The translations under genes were made by a program, and so were the position numbers. DNA of 45,748 nucleotides from assembly GCA_015222065.1 (NCBI GenBank), contig JADFUQ010000133.1, forward strand, positions 1 through 45,748, read 5' to 3'. Under the pieces are notes generated by a model. The model saw only the letters and a program-made list of their open reading frames with translations. It searched no databases and was not told the origin of the DNA. How positions within the stretch are numbered: position 1 is the stretch's first letter; every line of letters begins with the position of its first letter. Positions 29,234-40,726 of the stretch are shown piece by piece. This DNA is from Bacteroidota bacterium. GTDB lineage: Bacteria > Bacteroidota > Bacteroidia > Bacteroidales > VadinHA17.

Positions 29234-29376
29234 AATAATTGGAAATATTGATTAATCTAAACTCTGCGACTGATAGTAAAAAAGCTAAAAAAAGATTATC
29301 TTCGGACTCAAGATTAATTCGATACCTCTTTTGTTCATGAAAAAAAAGTAAAATATACTTAAAATTGGGATATATG

Positions 29377-30150
29377 TCAGTCAATCCAGATTTTATCTTT
29401 CCATGAATTGACAACAGGCTTAAGATGAGAAGGTATAATACTATACAGCTTATTGAAATTAGGCACAACATTTTTATTGGCAGAAAGATCTGCCATGTCT
29501 TCAGGTGGAGGAGGAATATGACACTGACCAATAAATGGTAATAATGCCCATTGATCTGTACTTTCCTTAAATTGTGAAACTAATTCCAGGGCTATTATAT
29601 TATAAATTATAGGATTCCTATAATCTTTGGAATTACGAATTTTTCGGACCTCTTCTTTGATCCAGGTATTTGAGACCTGATTTTGAACAAGATCAACTTT
29701 TTCAACAATTTCTCTTAATTTATCATTTTTAAGATTCCTGAAATATTCATAATATCCTTCATACTTTTTATCCGGAGCATTGAATTCCCATTGCTCACCA
29801 AGCAGATCAAGAAAATAGAAGGAAGCTGTATGGCATAATATTTCTGATAACCAGCTTATAGCTCTTGGGTCACAGTATATATGACAAAGTTCATGCGCAA
29901 ACTGATAAGTTGCTTTTCCAAAAGTATCAAATTCAGTTTGCAAACCAATTTTGTATTTATCTGTTTCAAGAGGCATATAAAGTCTGTGATCATAATACAT
30001 GTCATGTACCAGATAAATGGGCTTGTACCCAAGTGGCGGCCCCGTTGGTATTAACCTTTCAAACTCATTAATAATTTGATCAATAACCAGTGAAATGGTC
30101 TTGTTGTGTTCATTATTGTCCCAAAGATTATAATGTATTTCCCAATTCAT
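29377..30150 (-). CDS. hypothetical protein with HExxH metallopeptidase motif
   Basis: QFAHELCHIYCDPRAISWLSEILCHTASFYFLDLLG. ORF is open to 30198; MNWEIHYN is the likelier start. Confidence 0.6.
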   Translation of the reverse strand: MNWEIHYNLWDNNEHNKTISLVIDQIINEFERLIPTGPPLGYKPIYLVHDMYYDHRLYMPLETDKYKIGLQTEFDTFGKATYQFAHELCHIYCDPRAISWLSEILCHTASFYFLDLLGEQWEFNAPDKKYEGYYEYFRNLKNDKLREIVEKVDLVQNQVSNTWIKEEVRKIRNSKDYRNPIIYNIIALELVSQFKESTDQWALLPFIGQCHIPPPPEDMADLSANKNVVPNFNKLYSIIPSHLKPVVNSWKDKIWID

Positions 30151-30264
30151 ATTGTTTTTTTTATTACTAAATATAAAAAGAAAAAAGGGAAATTCCAAGT
30201 TTATTATAAATCTTTTAGGTTAATTTAAATAAGGACAGGAAATATATAATGTTATTTAAAACAC

Positions 30265-30301
30265 AAATGGGAACATCTTCGTTTGAAGAATGTTCCCATT
30301 T
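30265..30301 (-). terminator. terminator hairpin at 3' end of candidate ncRNA
   Basis: AAATGGGAACAT/ATGTTCCCATTT 12-bp stem extended by CTTC/GAAG; minus-strand downstream is GTGTTTT. Confidence 0.7.
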
Positions 30302-30758
30302 CACTTTTTGATTCCCGTAGGTTTCTCAAGTGCCAAGCTACGGTTATTATGGTTTTGTCTGTCCAACTTGATCCTTTCAGATCAAATTTTTTTTACATCT
30401 GAACTGGTCATTGGTCCCCTCCGAAGAGTTTCACATCCACCAGTTCTGGCTTTTTAAAGGTCCCTTTAATACCTGGTTCTTTCGAACCCGACGCTGAAGA
30501 GTTTAACCTGTACCTGACCGTCTCCTAAGAGATGATCTTTCCAGGTCCACCTTTTTAGGTCACTTTCGGGAGAACTTCACAAACCGTTTACCAGATCAAG
30601 TATTTCGCGGTGTTACCCGTTTCATACTTTTGCTTTCTTCAAGCTGATCCGGTTGGCCTGGTCAACTTTCCCTGAGTGGGCTCTGCTCCCGATTAGCCTA
30701 AGCTTCTCTTTCACAGAACCAAACCTTTCAAGCCTACCTTTTATCTCTAACTTGGTAG
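30265..30758 (-). ncRNA. candidate large structured ncRNA, family unassigned
   Basis: ORF-free region with many complementary stems: 30315-20/30338-43, 30368-73/30380-85, 30401-08/30439-46, 30475-79/30484-88 (GAAA loop), 30591-98/30645-52, 30599-603/30624-28, 30734-38/30754-58. A Bacteroidetes -7-like TATATTTG lies just upstream on the minus strand (30761-30768). Confidence 0.7.
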
Positions 30759-31014
30759 ATCAAATATAGAAATTTGCACCTTTCCTTCCTATTCTTTTAT
30801 TGAAATACAATAAACAAAAAATTAACAATAGTTATTAACAATTGTTAATAATGCTTTTTACTTATTTTATTTAGATATGTTTACATCTTAAAGGTGATAT
30901 AATAAGATAAATACAGAGCATTTCAGGACGGGTAACATAAGTTAATCTCATCAAATAATTTGCGATTAATAAATTTTAATATATATCTTTACCTGCTAAG
31001 AAAAACAATTTTCA

Positions 31015-32529
<1,515 letters not shown>

Positions 32530-32566
32530 CTACACTTTTTAATACACAATAATTTAAAGGAGTTCT

Positions 32567-33070
32567 ATGGAAATTATTGTAAATAAGCAGATTAAAGAAG
32601 TTAAAATACTTGAACGACAAGCAAATAAATTGTTGGTGATTGTTGATAATAAAAAGTATCATGTTGATGCTAAAAAGATAGATAAGGATACTTATTCTTT
32701 ATTGTACAAAGGAAAATCATATGATCTTAAGGTAGTATCTGAAGATGATAAGAGAAAGTACTCTTTTAAACACCAGTTCAATCATTACGAGGTTGAAATT
32801 ATTGATTCTGTAGCCCGTTACAGAAAAAACAGGGGTAATAATGATATTGAAGAAGATCAAAGTTCTATCTCCTCCCCTTTGCCGGGCAAAGTTGTGAAGA
32901 TTCCTATTGAGGTTGGTGATAACGTTGAGTCCGGGCAAACACTTATAATAATCTCGGCAATGAAAATGGAAAGTGAATATAAGGCAAAGAAAGACGGGAT
33001 AGTAAAAGAAATACTTACAACAGAAGGTGCTACGATTGAAGGTAACCAGTCTTTAATCCTTCTTGAATAA
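32567..33070 (+). CDS. biotin carboxyl carrier subunit
   Basis: ISSPLPGKVVKIPIEVGDNVESGQTLIIISAMKMESEYKAKKDG biotinyl domain. Confidence 0.9.
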   Translation: MEIIVNKQIKEVKILERQANKLLVIVDNKKYHVDAKKIDKDTYSLLYKGKSYDLKVVSEDDKRKYSFKHQFNHYEVEIIDSVARYRKNRGNNDIEEDQSSISSPLPGKVVKIPIEVGDNVESGQTLIIISAMKMESEYKAKKDGIVKEILTTEGATIEGNQSLILLE

Positions 33071-33192
33071 CCTGTTAGTCTGATTTGATATAATTTTCTT
33101 GATTTCTTGTTAATTTATTTGCCGGACAACTGCCCTTGTAGAATTTTTAGTTTTAATCTTTAAACATATAAATACAGTAAAATTTTCCCACT

Positions 33193-34731
33193 ATGTTAAC
33201 ACACGAGGAGAAATACCAGGAATTTGAAAAAAGAAAAAATGCTGCGGAATTAGGAGGAGGCATTGAAAGGATAGAAAAGCAACATAAAATAGGAAAGAAA
33301 ACTGCAAGAGAAAGAATCGATATTTTGCTCGATCCGGGCACTTTCATCGAAACAGACCGGATGGTGATACATCGTGCCAGAGATTTCGATATGGATAAAA
33401 AAAAGATTCCTGGCGATGGTATAGTAACAGGGTATGGAAAAATTGATGGCAGGCTGGTTTATGTTTTCGCGCAGGATTTTACTGTATTTGGAGGAACTCT
33501 TTCAAGGACAAATGCTGATAAAGTTGTAAAACTTATGGATCTTGCCTTAAGAATGGGAGCTCCGGTGATAGGTCTTAATGATTCAGGCGGTGCCCGGATT
33601 CAGGAAGGTGTTCAGAGTTTAGGAGGATATGCTGATATTTTCTATCGTAATGTAATAAGCTCGGGTGTTATACCACAGATATCTGCTATTATGGGGCCCT
33701 GTGCCGGTGGGGCTGTTTACTCTCCTGCCCTTACAGACTTCATATTTATGGTAAACAAAACAAGTTACATGTTCGTTACCGGACCTGATGTCATTAAAAC
33801 TGTTACTCATGAGGAAGTTACGAAGGATGAACTGGGTGGAGCAATGACTCATAATTCAAAAAGCGGAGTTGCACATTTTGTTGCTGAGAATGATGAACAG
33901 GTTTTGATGATGATAAGAGAATTGATTGGATTTGTGCCGTCAAACAACATGGAGGATCCGCCCGAGAAAAAATGTACTGACGATATTAGACGGGAAGATG
34001 AGTTTCTTCAAAAACTTGTTCCTGTAGATCCCAATAAACCTTATGACATGAAAGAGATTATTTCTACTATAGCAGATGATAAGGATTTTATGGAAGTCAT
34101 GCCTATTTATGCACAAAATATTATTACCGGGTTTGTAAGACTTAATGGAAAACCGGTAGGCATAGTTGCTAATCAACCGTCAATACAAGCAGGTGTTCTG
34201 GATATCAATGCTTCGACAAAGGGAGCACGCTTTGTAAGGTTTTGTGATGCATTCAATATCCCTCTGGTAACTTTTGAGGATGTTCCTGGTTTTTTACCAG
34301 GTACGACACAGGAATTTGGAGGGATTATACGTCATGGTGCAAAATTGCTATATGCTTTTTCAGAAGCAACTGTACCTAAAATTACTGTAATTACAAGAAA
34401 AGCATATGGAGGTGCGTATTGTGTAATGTCAAGCAAACACATTGGAGCAGATGTAAACTATGCTTATCCAATGGCAGAAATTGCTGTAATGGGTCCTGAT
34501 GGAGCTGTAAATGTTTTGTTTCGTAACAAGTTAAAGGATACCGAAAAATCTGATCTTGTTAATGAATACAAGACAAGCTTTGCTAATCCATATAAAGCAG
34601 CTGAATTAGGATATCTGGACGAAATTATCTATCCTAAACAAACCAGATTTAAGTTAATTCAGGCTCTCGAAATGACTGCAAATAAAGTAAAATCAAATCC
34701 TCCGAAAAAACATGGTAATATCCCTCTTTAA
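33193..34731 (+). CDS. acyl-CoA carboxylase carboxyltransferase subunit (propionyl-CoA carboxylase beta/MmdA-like)
   Basis: [72 protein letters not shown]. Confidence 0.93.
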   Translation: MLTHEEKYQEFEKRKNAAELGGGIERIEKQHKIGKKTARERIDILLDPGTFIETDRMVIHRARDFDMDKKKIPGDGIVTGYGKIDGRLVYVFAQDFTVFGGTLSRTNADKVVKLMDLALRMGAPVIGLNDSGGARIQEGVQSLGGYADIFYRNVISSGVIPQISAIMGPCAGGAVYSPALTDFIFMVNKTSYMFVTGPDVIKTVTHEEVTKDELGGAMTHNSKSGVAHFVAENDEQVLMMIRELIGFVPSNNMEDPPEKKCTDDIRREDEFLQKLVPVDPNKPYDMKEIISTIADDKDFMEVMPIYAQNIITGFVRLNGKPVGIVANQPSIQAGVLDINASTKGARFVRFCDAFNIPLVTFEDVPGFLPGTTQEFGGIIRHGAKLLYAFSEATVPKITVITRKAYGGAYCVMSSKHIGADVNYAYPMAEIAVMGPDGAVNVLFRNKLKDTEKSDLVNEYKTSFANPYKAAELGYLDEIIYPKQTRFKLIQALEMTANKVKSNPPKKHGNIPL

Positions 34732-34821
34732 TCAGTACTGCCGTGTTGCTATGATCCAGATAACAGTGCTAACCTGATATTATTCGACCCCAGGCTGGAT
34801 ATTACGTTTACAGATAAAAAA

Positions 34822-36996
34822 ATGATTTCAAGGATATTTTGTCTGATTATTTCATTGATTTCCTGTTTTTCATTAACCTTCGGTCAACTACCGGAAAACA
34901 GGGAATACCCGAAAATAGGACTTGTCCTCAGCGGAGGGGGAGCCAAAGGATTTGCCCATCTTGGTGTGATAAAAGTATTGGAAGAAGAGGGCATCCCGAT
35001 TGACTATATCGGAGGTACCAGCATGGGGGCTATCGTAGGAGGGCTTATTGCTTCAGGGATCTCTGCCGATAGCCTGATCCACATGATTCAAGAGCAAGAC
35101 TGGATTTACCTGTTGTCGGATGATATTCCTCGCAAAGATCTTTCTGTCACGGGAAAAAGCGAACGGGACCGTTTTATTTTATCACTTCCGATTAGCAATA
35201 AAGGATTCGCTCTTCCACAAGGGATCATCAAAGGACAACATATCGAGAACATGTTACATGAGCTGACCGCTCCGGCATATGATATTCGCGATTTCAGTAA
35301 ATTACCCATTCCGTTTCTTTGTGTTGCCCAAGATATTGACAATAATAAAGAGGTTGTTTTCCGTAACGGAGATCTTGCTGATGCGATGCGAGCCAGTATG
35401 TCTATTCCGACGTTTTTTGAACCGATGGTCATCAACGGGAACAGGTTTGTTGACGGAGGCCTGGTTGATAATTTCCCGGTCAAGTATGTAAAAGAAATGG
35501 GGGCAGACATCATCATTGGTGTGGATGTGGGATACCGGACACAGGATGTGGATAAATGGGCAAGCCTGTTATCCGTAATGGAGGATGCGGTATTTTATTA
35601 CTCCAACATGGTAAAGGAAGAAAACAGGAAATATATCGATATATACATTAAGCCGGATTTAAGAGGACTGGGGGTGTCCAGTTTCACGAATGCTGATTCG
35701 CTGATTGCATATGGTGAAGAAGCAGCCCGGAAGATGTTACCTGAGATACGTAAACTTGCCGACTCTCTGCGTCTTGCAGGCCGTATTCAACATCCAAAGC
35801 CATATATGAGGCATGATTCAATCTATATAAAGGCCATCGTGATGGACGGGCTGAAAAACATCCCCACCAGGCTCCACAAAGCTTCACTGGATTTTAATGT
35901 TCTGCATTGGGTAAAACCGGAGGAGATTATGCAGACTGCTGAAAACTTCTATGCATCAAACTATTTTGAAAAGGTTACTTTTATGCTGGAACCGGTGGAA
36001 GGGGGTGCCAGGGTACATTTTATATTCAGGGAAAAACAAGGAGGCAGCCTGAACCTGGGCATTTACTACGATTCGGACTATAAAACCGTCCTAACTCTTA
36101 ATACAACGTTTCTGAATCTCCTTACCAATGGGACAAAGTTATCCGCCAGCCTGCAACTGGGCAAAAATCCAGGTGCTAAGGTTCTTTTTTCCCTGGACAA
36201 AGGTCCGTTGTTATCCCCGGGAATTGAACTGACTTCCAATCTTGTGGAAACCTATTCATATGCACTTAACCGCACTTGTACAGGGAGTTATGCTTATTAT
36301 ATTTCAAATGCCAGATTATTTCTCCAGTCAAAACCCGGCAACAAGGTTTTGTTTCAACTGGGAGGTGAGTTTAACCATACTACCCTGGAACCGCGGATTA
36401 CCATGATTGATTTCGAATCGAAAACAGACAATTTTCTGGGTATTTACAACCATTTATATGTGGATACAAGGAATCGTTCCTGTTTTCCGACCACTGGTTT
36501 CAGGATGGAGTTGTTGGGTAAGTACTTCAGTAATCCCGGTTTTCATCCCATCGGATATTTTCTTCTTGATCTACAAAAAGCAGTACCGGTTTCACGCCGT
36601 TTTTCACTGGTTAATGAACTCTTCGGTGGATTGGCAACGGGAGATTCTATTCCCTATCAATACAACTTCAGGATCGGGGGGCAATCAGAGATCACAAGTA
36701 TCGGTAATATTTCATATCCCGGATATAAATTTCTGGAGGTCAGCAGTACTAATTTGTTTTTTTACCGTGTTGACCTGCAATATGAACTGTTCCGTAATCT
36801 TTTTGTTAGTTTATACGGTAATATCGGGACCATGGCTCCATGCTTTTCAGACATAACGGAGACTGATCATTTATTATCCGGCTTCGGGGTTACCATGGGG
36901 TTTGTCTCACCTTTCGGACCGATGAAATTTTCCATGTCGAAATCAGGTGAGTTAAAAGGATGGGTCGGATATATCCAGGTGGGATATTCGTTTTAA
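34822..36996 (+). CDS. patatin-like phospholipase with C-terminal BamA/surface-antigen-like barrel
   Basis: GLVLSGGGAKGFAHLGVIKVLEEEGIPIDYIGGTSMGAIVGG (GxSxG); FVDGGLVDNFPV (DGG); C-terminal beta-rich domain ending in aromatic Phe. Confidence 0.9.
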   Translation: MISRIFCLIISLISCFSLTFGQLPENREYPKIGLVLSGGGAKGFAHLGVIKVLEEEGIPIDYIGGTSMGAIVGGLIASGISADSLIHMIQEQDWIYLLSDDIPRKDLSVTGKSERDRFILSLPISNKGFALPQGIIKGQHIENMLHELTAPAYDIRDFSKLPIPFLCVAQDIDNNKEVVFRNGDLADAMRASMSIPTFFEPMVINGNRFVDGGLVDNFPVKYVKEMGADIIIGVDVGYRTQDVDKWASLLSVMEDAVFYYSNMVKEENRKYIDIYIKPDLRGLGVSSFTNADSLIAYGEEAARKMLPEIRKLADSLRLAGRIQHPKPYMRHDSIYIKAIVMDGLKNIPTRLHKASLDFNVLHWVKPEEIMQTAENFYASNYFEKVTFMLEPVEGGARVHFIFREKQGGSLNLGIYYDSDYKTVLTLNTTFLNLLTNGTKLSASLQLGKNPGAKVLFSLDKGPLLSPGIELTSNLVETYSYALNRTCTGSYAYYISNARLFLQSKPGNKVLFQLGGEFNHTTLEPRITMIDFESKTDNFLGIYNHLYVDTRNRSCFPTTGFRMELLGKYFSNPGFHPIGYFLLDLQKAVPVSRRFSLVNELFGGLATGDSIPYQYNFRIGGQSEITSIGNISYPGYKFLEVSSTNLFFYRVDLQYELFRNLFVSLYGNIGTMAPCFSDITETDHLLSGFGVTMGFVSPFGPMKFSMSKSGELKGWVGYIQVGYSF

Positions 36997-37097
36997 CACA
37001 ACAGGTACTCTCAGACCTGTGTTTATAAAGATGTTTTTCGTCTTAAAAAATTGCAAGAAGTGATTAATGTGAATGACGATTTTCTTTCCATCATTCT

Positions 37098-38180
37098 TTA
37101 TTTGTTTTCCTGAACTGATTTTTTACTAAAACAGGTTTCTTTGAATTTACTATTAGCTTTTGCAGGTTTTTTAATCAAAGAATAGAAATCATCATACATA
37201 TGCAAAGTTCTCTCCTTTTGTACATCATCCAGATAAGGGAAATCACGGTATAAACTATAGATTTTATTTTTTACGCCAAAATAAAAATCAAAGAATGGAA
37301 TAAGTTCTTTTTTCTTGAGACAGATTCCCATGTAAGATACGTCTGCCACATTTTCTTCATTGTCAGTTATGTATCTTACTCTGTATGGAGCAGAGACTAT
37401 ACCTGCCCAATCAAAATCATATGGAACAGGAATGGGCGAGCTAATAATCGTGGTCTTAACGAATTTTACATTATGCAATAAAGCAACGGACCAATCATTA
37501 TTCCATATCATGTATTGAAAGAGGGATAATTTTACTAAACTATTTTTATCCAGATCTTTGTAAAATATAACATCAGTAGTCTTCACTAATTCTCCATTGT
37601 TTCTCTGTGCCATTTGTTTGGGTCGTTCAATAAAAAAACCATAGGACTGAATTGTTGGAACTGATCCTGAAGAATCTATATACTTAATATCAAGTAATCT
37701 GACATTAAAACTAAAAGGAGAAATTATATTGTATGTTTTGTAAAGTAAATATTCCTGCAGAACAAACTGTTCAAATTTCGAACTATCTGTTTGACAATGC
37801 GTTACAAGCTTGAGCCATTCCAATCCGCGGAAAAGTCTATCTTCGGAATTATCAGTTAAAAAATCCAGTCTTAATGGTGGGAAACTACAATTGTCCGGAT
37901 TCTTTCTGAAATTGCCCCGTATTCTGACAATTACCCGGATATCTGTTGGTCTCCCATCTGTTTCAAAATAAGTAAGAATTCCTAAATGATCTTTAGTGTC
38001 GACATTTCTGTTATTCAATAACGAGTCAATGTGGAATGTTAAATGTATTTTTAAAATCTGTTGTGATTTAAATAAATCATAATCAGGATTCTCTTCCTGG
38101 CTATATGCAATTAGTGCAAAAGAGAAATAAATACCCAGGAAAATAAATGTTTTACATACTACAATCCTTATATTTATCAT
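37098..38180 (-). CDS. exported CotH-like hypothetical protein
   Basis: Signal peptide INIRIVVCKTFIFLGIYFSFALIAYSQ; VRIRGNFRKNPDNCSFPPLRLDF and FVLQEYLLYKTYNIISPFSFNVRLLDI. ORF is open to 38303. Confidence 0.5.
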   Translation of the reverse strand: MINIRIVVCKTFIFLGIYFSFALIAYSQEENPDYDLFKSQQILKIHLTFHIDSLLNNRNVDTKDHLGILTYFETDGRPTDIRVIVRIRGNFRKNPDNCSFPPLRLDFLTDNSEDRLFRGLEWLKLVTHCQTDSSKFEQFVLQEYLLYKTYNIISPFSFNVRLLDIKYIDSSGSVPTIQSYGFFIERPKQMAQRNNGELVKTTDVIFYKDLDKNSLVKLSLFQYMIWNNDWSVALLHNVKFVKTTIISSPIPVPYDFDWAGIVSAPYRVRYITDNEENVADVSYMGICLKKKELIPFFDFYFGVKNKIYSLYRDFPYLDDVQKERTLHMYDDFYSLIKKPAKANSKFKETCFSKKSVQENK

Positions 38181-38585
38181 AATAAAAATTCCAGGTGCAG
38201 AGATAATAATTTGTAACCTGTTTACAAATTTATCAATATATTCAATATGAAGGGAAATATTATTATGAAATATATACTGTACCTTAATGACAGAATATAT
38301 CAATTAATTAAATTTATACTGATTTTGTTGGTTAAAAGAAAGAAAAAATGAGGTTCACAATCCTGGAAACTAAGCACCCTTATTTTTGATGCAATGAAAG
38401 TGAATTAAATGAAGATAATAAACCAACAACTAAACCTAAAATTAAGAGAAGAGTAACGGATTAGAACCTCATTTTCATTTTCAAAGATATAAAAATATTT
38501 ATTAAAAAAAAAATCTTTCAAGTTTTTTTAAAAAATTGACGAATTTTTTTTTTCTTTATTTTTATTTTTTGAAAAAATAAAATAT

Positions 38586-40013
38586 ATGGTTGGTTTTTTA
38601 TTTCGAAGATTTTTCCCCTTTCTGGTAATCCTTATAATCTATGCACCTGTTATTGCTCAGGTTCAGGACAGCATAATAAGTTCACAGAAGGATATAAATG
38701 TTGATGAGTTAAATAAAAAGCTTTTGGATGCTGCTTACATTGGAAATGATGTTAGTGTACTAAAACTATTGGAAGCAGGAGCTGATCCGAATACTTCAAT
38801 GTGGAATGGAATTACTCCACTTATGTTTGCTGCTGATAATGGATTCCTGAAAACAGTTAAAATCCTTGTTTTAAATGGTGCAGATGTGAATAAAAAGCCC
38901 GAAAATCAGGTTTCAGCTTTGGTTAGTGCTGTATTTAATAATAACATGGACATTGCAGAACTATTAATAAGACATGAAGCAGATATTAATGATACGGATA
39001 GTTATGGAGTCTCTTCTTTGATTTATGCAGCTGCTTATAATTATTACAGCTTATGCGATATGTTATTGTATTATGAAGAAAATATCGAAGTACAGGATAA
39101 AAAAGGAACAAATGCTGTAATGGCAGCTACTGTTATTGGTAATTATGATATAGTAAAACTACTTATTGATAACGGTGCTCAAATAAATAAAACTGATAAT
39201 GAAGGGAACACAGCACTAATGATGGCCGCTCAGAATGGTGATACCAGCCTGATTAATCTTCTTCTTAATCATCATGCTGGACCGGATCATGTAAATAAGT
39301 ATGGTTTATCTGCATTACATGTTGCTATAAAAAATGGACATTTGGATGCAGTCAGGTTATTGGTGAACTATGGTGCAGAGATTTCCCCAAAGGATAACAC
39401 TGGATATACACCATATGCACTTGCCAAAAAGTCCGGTAACAGGGAAATGAAAAAATATTTATCATCTCTGAAAATTAAGAAAACATTCAGTCCAACCATC
39501 GACAGGTTATTTCTTTCTCCTTGTTTTAAACTAAATACCGGTGACTTGTATTTCGGAAGTGATGTAGGTATTATGGATGAAAATTTGGAAACCGGTTTGC
39601 AATTTGGCTTTTATTCCCGCACTATCCCAAAACGAGTTTTAATTAAATCGGACGAAAACATTTTTTACCAGTATTGGGAGAAACGATCGAACCTTGAATT
39701 TGGAATTAATAAATATCTACATCTTTCAGACCTTCCTTCCGGAGCATCTGTTGATCTTTATTTATATGGCAAAATTGTTTATTCATTTGGTGGAAAATAT
39801 CCCGGATCAGATAAAAAAGCAAAGTCTATAACAAAGATTGTCCCCGGTTTTGGTATTTGCTGGGGTCATGAGTTGTTTAGATTTAATGTTGGGTATGAGT
39901 TCTTTAATACTGGTATTAAGCCAATAAATTCGCATTGGATAAACCTAGGGATTTCTGTAAACCTTAATCTGCATAAAAAAGAACTCCAGGATAAAGTACT
40001 TGAATGGTATTGA
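38586..40013 (+). CDS. exported ankyrin-repeat protein with C-terminal beta-barrel-like region
   Basis: Signal-like N-terminus; repeated 33-aa units such as GWNGITPLMFAADNGFLKTVKILVLNGADVN; beta-rich C-terminus. Confidence 0.85.
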   Translation: MVGFLFRRFFPFLVILIIYAPVIAQVQDSIISSQKDINVDELNKKLLDAAYIGNDVSVLKLLEAGADPNTSMWNGITPLMFAADNGFLKTVKILVLNGADVNKKPENQVSALVSAVFNNNMDIAELLIRHEADINDTDSYGVSSLIYAAAYNYYSLCDMLLYYEENIEVQDKKGTNAVMAATVIGNYDIVKLLIDNGAQINKTDNEGNTALMMAAQNGDTSLINLLLNHHAGPDHVNKYGLSALHVAIKNGHLDAVRLLVNYGAEISPKDNTGYTPYALAKKSGNREMKKYLSSLKIKKTFSPTIDRLFLSPCFKLNTGDLYFGSDVGIMDENLETGLQFGFYSRTIPKRVLIKSDENIFYQYWEKRSNLEFGINKYLHLSDLPSGASVDLYLYGKIVYSFGGKYPGSDKKAKSITKIVPGFGICWGHELFRFNVGYEFFNTGIKPINSHWINLGISVNLNLHKKELQDKVLEWY

Positions 40014-40028
40014 TTAATAAATAAATAG

Positions 40029-40235
40029 TAATCAGTCGGCAAGAAAGTAAATAGCAGTCAAACAATTATAACTTATACTTAATCACATGATTTAAAATTC
40101 TGAAAAGTATAAATAGCCCGGTCTTTTGATTGCCGACTGCCGACTGAAGATTGTCGACTTAAAAATGCAAAGTATAATGAGATTAACCTCAAAAATTAGT
40201 CATAGACATTTAAAACTAAAGGCACTGAATAGTTA
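40029..40235 (+). repeat. dispersed ~207-bp repeat family B, copy 2
   Basis: Same ordered blocks as 18189-18395; contains inverted CAGTCGGCA / TGCCGACTG. Confidence 0.8.
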
Positions 40236-40239
40236 AAAA

Positions 40240-40686
40240 TTGAGTATGAAAAAGAAAATTCCACTGTTTTTTATGGTTTTACTTCCGATAATGGTAAATT
40301 TTATATTTTCTTGTGATGAAAATTTTAGCTTTCTTGAAGTAAATTGTTCTGATTGCTATCGTATTAAGCCTGATAGTGGTGAACTAATAATTCATTTAAC
40401 TATAAATGATGAAAACCCTGAGGTTCCAATAGCAATTTACAGGGACAGAATAGAAGCCGGCCGGGTAAGAATAAGAGATACTGTCTCTGAGAAAACAGTC
40501 TATATAGAAGTTCCATTGAACCATTATTATTCTGTTAAAGCTGAATATAAGGCTGGTAATGATTCGGTTTTTGCTGTTGATGGGGATAGAATTAAAACTC
40601 ATCGTGTTACTGACCAGTGTGATACTATTTGCTGGATTATCAAAGGTGGCAGATATAACCTGAGACTAAAAGAGAAAGTACCCTAG
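40240..40686 (+). CDS. hypothetical exported protein
   Basis: MSMKKKIPLFFMVLLPIMVNFIFSCDEN lipoprotein-like signal; 148 aa. Confidence 0.6.
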   Translation: MSMKKKIPLFFMVLLPIMVNFIFSCDENFSFLEVNCSDCYRIKPDSGELIIHLTINDENPEVPIAIYRDRIEAGRVRIRDTVSEKTVYIEVPLNHYYSVKAEYKAGNDSVFAVDGDRIKTHRVTDQCDTICWIIKGGRYNLRLKEKVP

Positions 40687-40726
40687 TTGTTTTACAAATT
40701 GATAAAATCAACTTGGGAAAGTGTTC

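Noticed and set aside
30265-30768. RNase P RNA, tmRNA or SRP RNA as identity of the structured region
   Set aside because: Hallmark sequences were not found on the minus strand: GAGGAAAGUCC and ACAGAA for RNase P, CCA-ended acceptor with tag ORF for tmRNA, and the SRP apical motif. An ACAGAACC string on the plus strand is isolated and lacks its partner.
35106-35516. 136-aa minus-strand ORF within the patatin gene
   Set aside because: Antisense shadow of a well-supported gene; no domain evidence.
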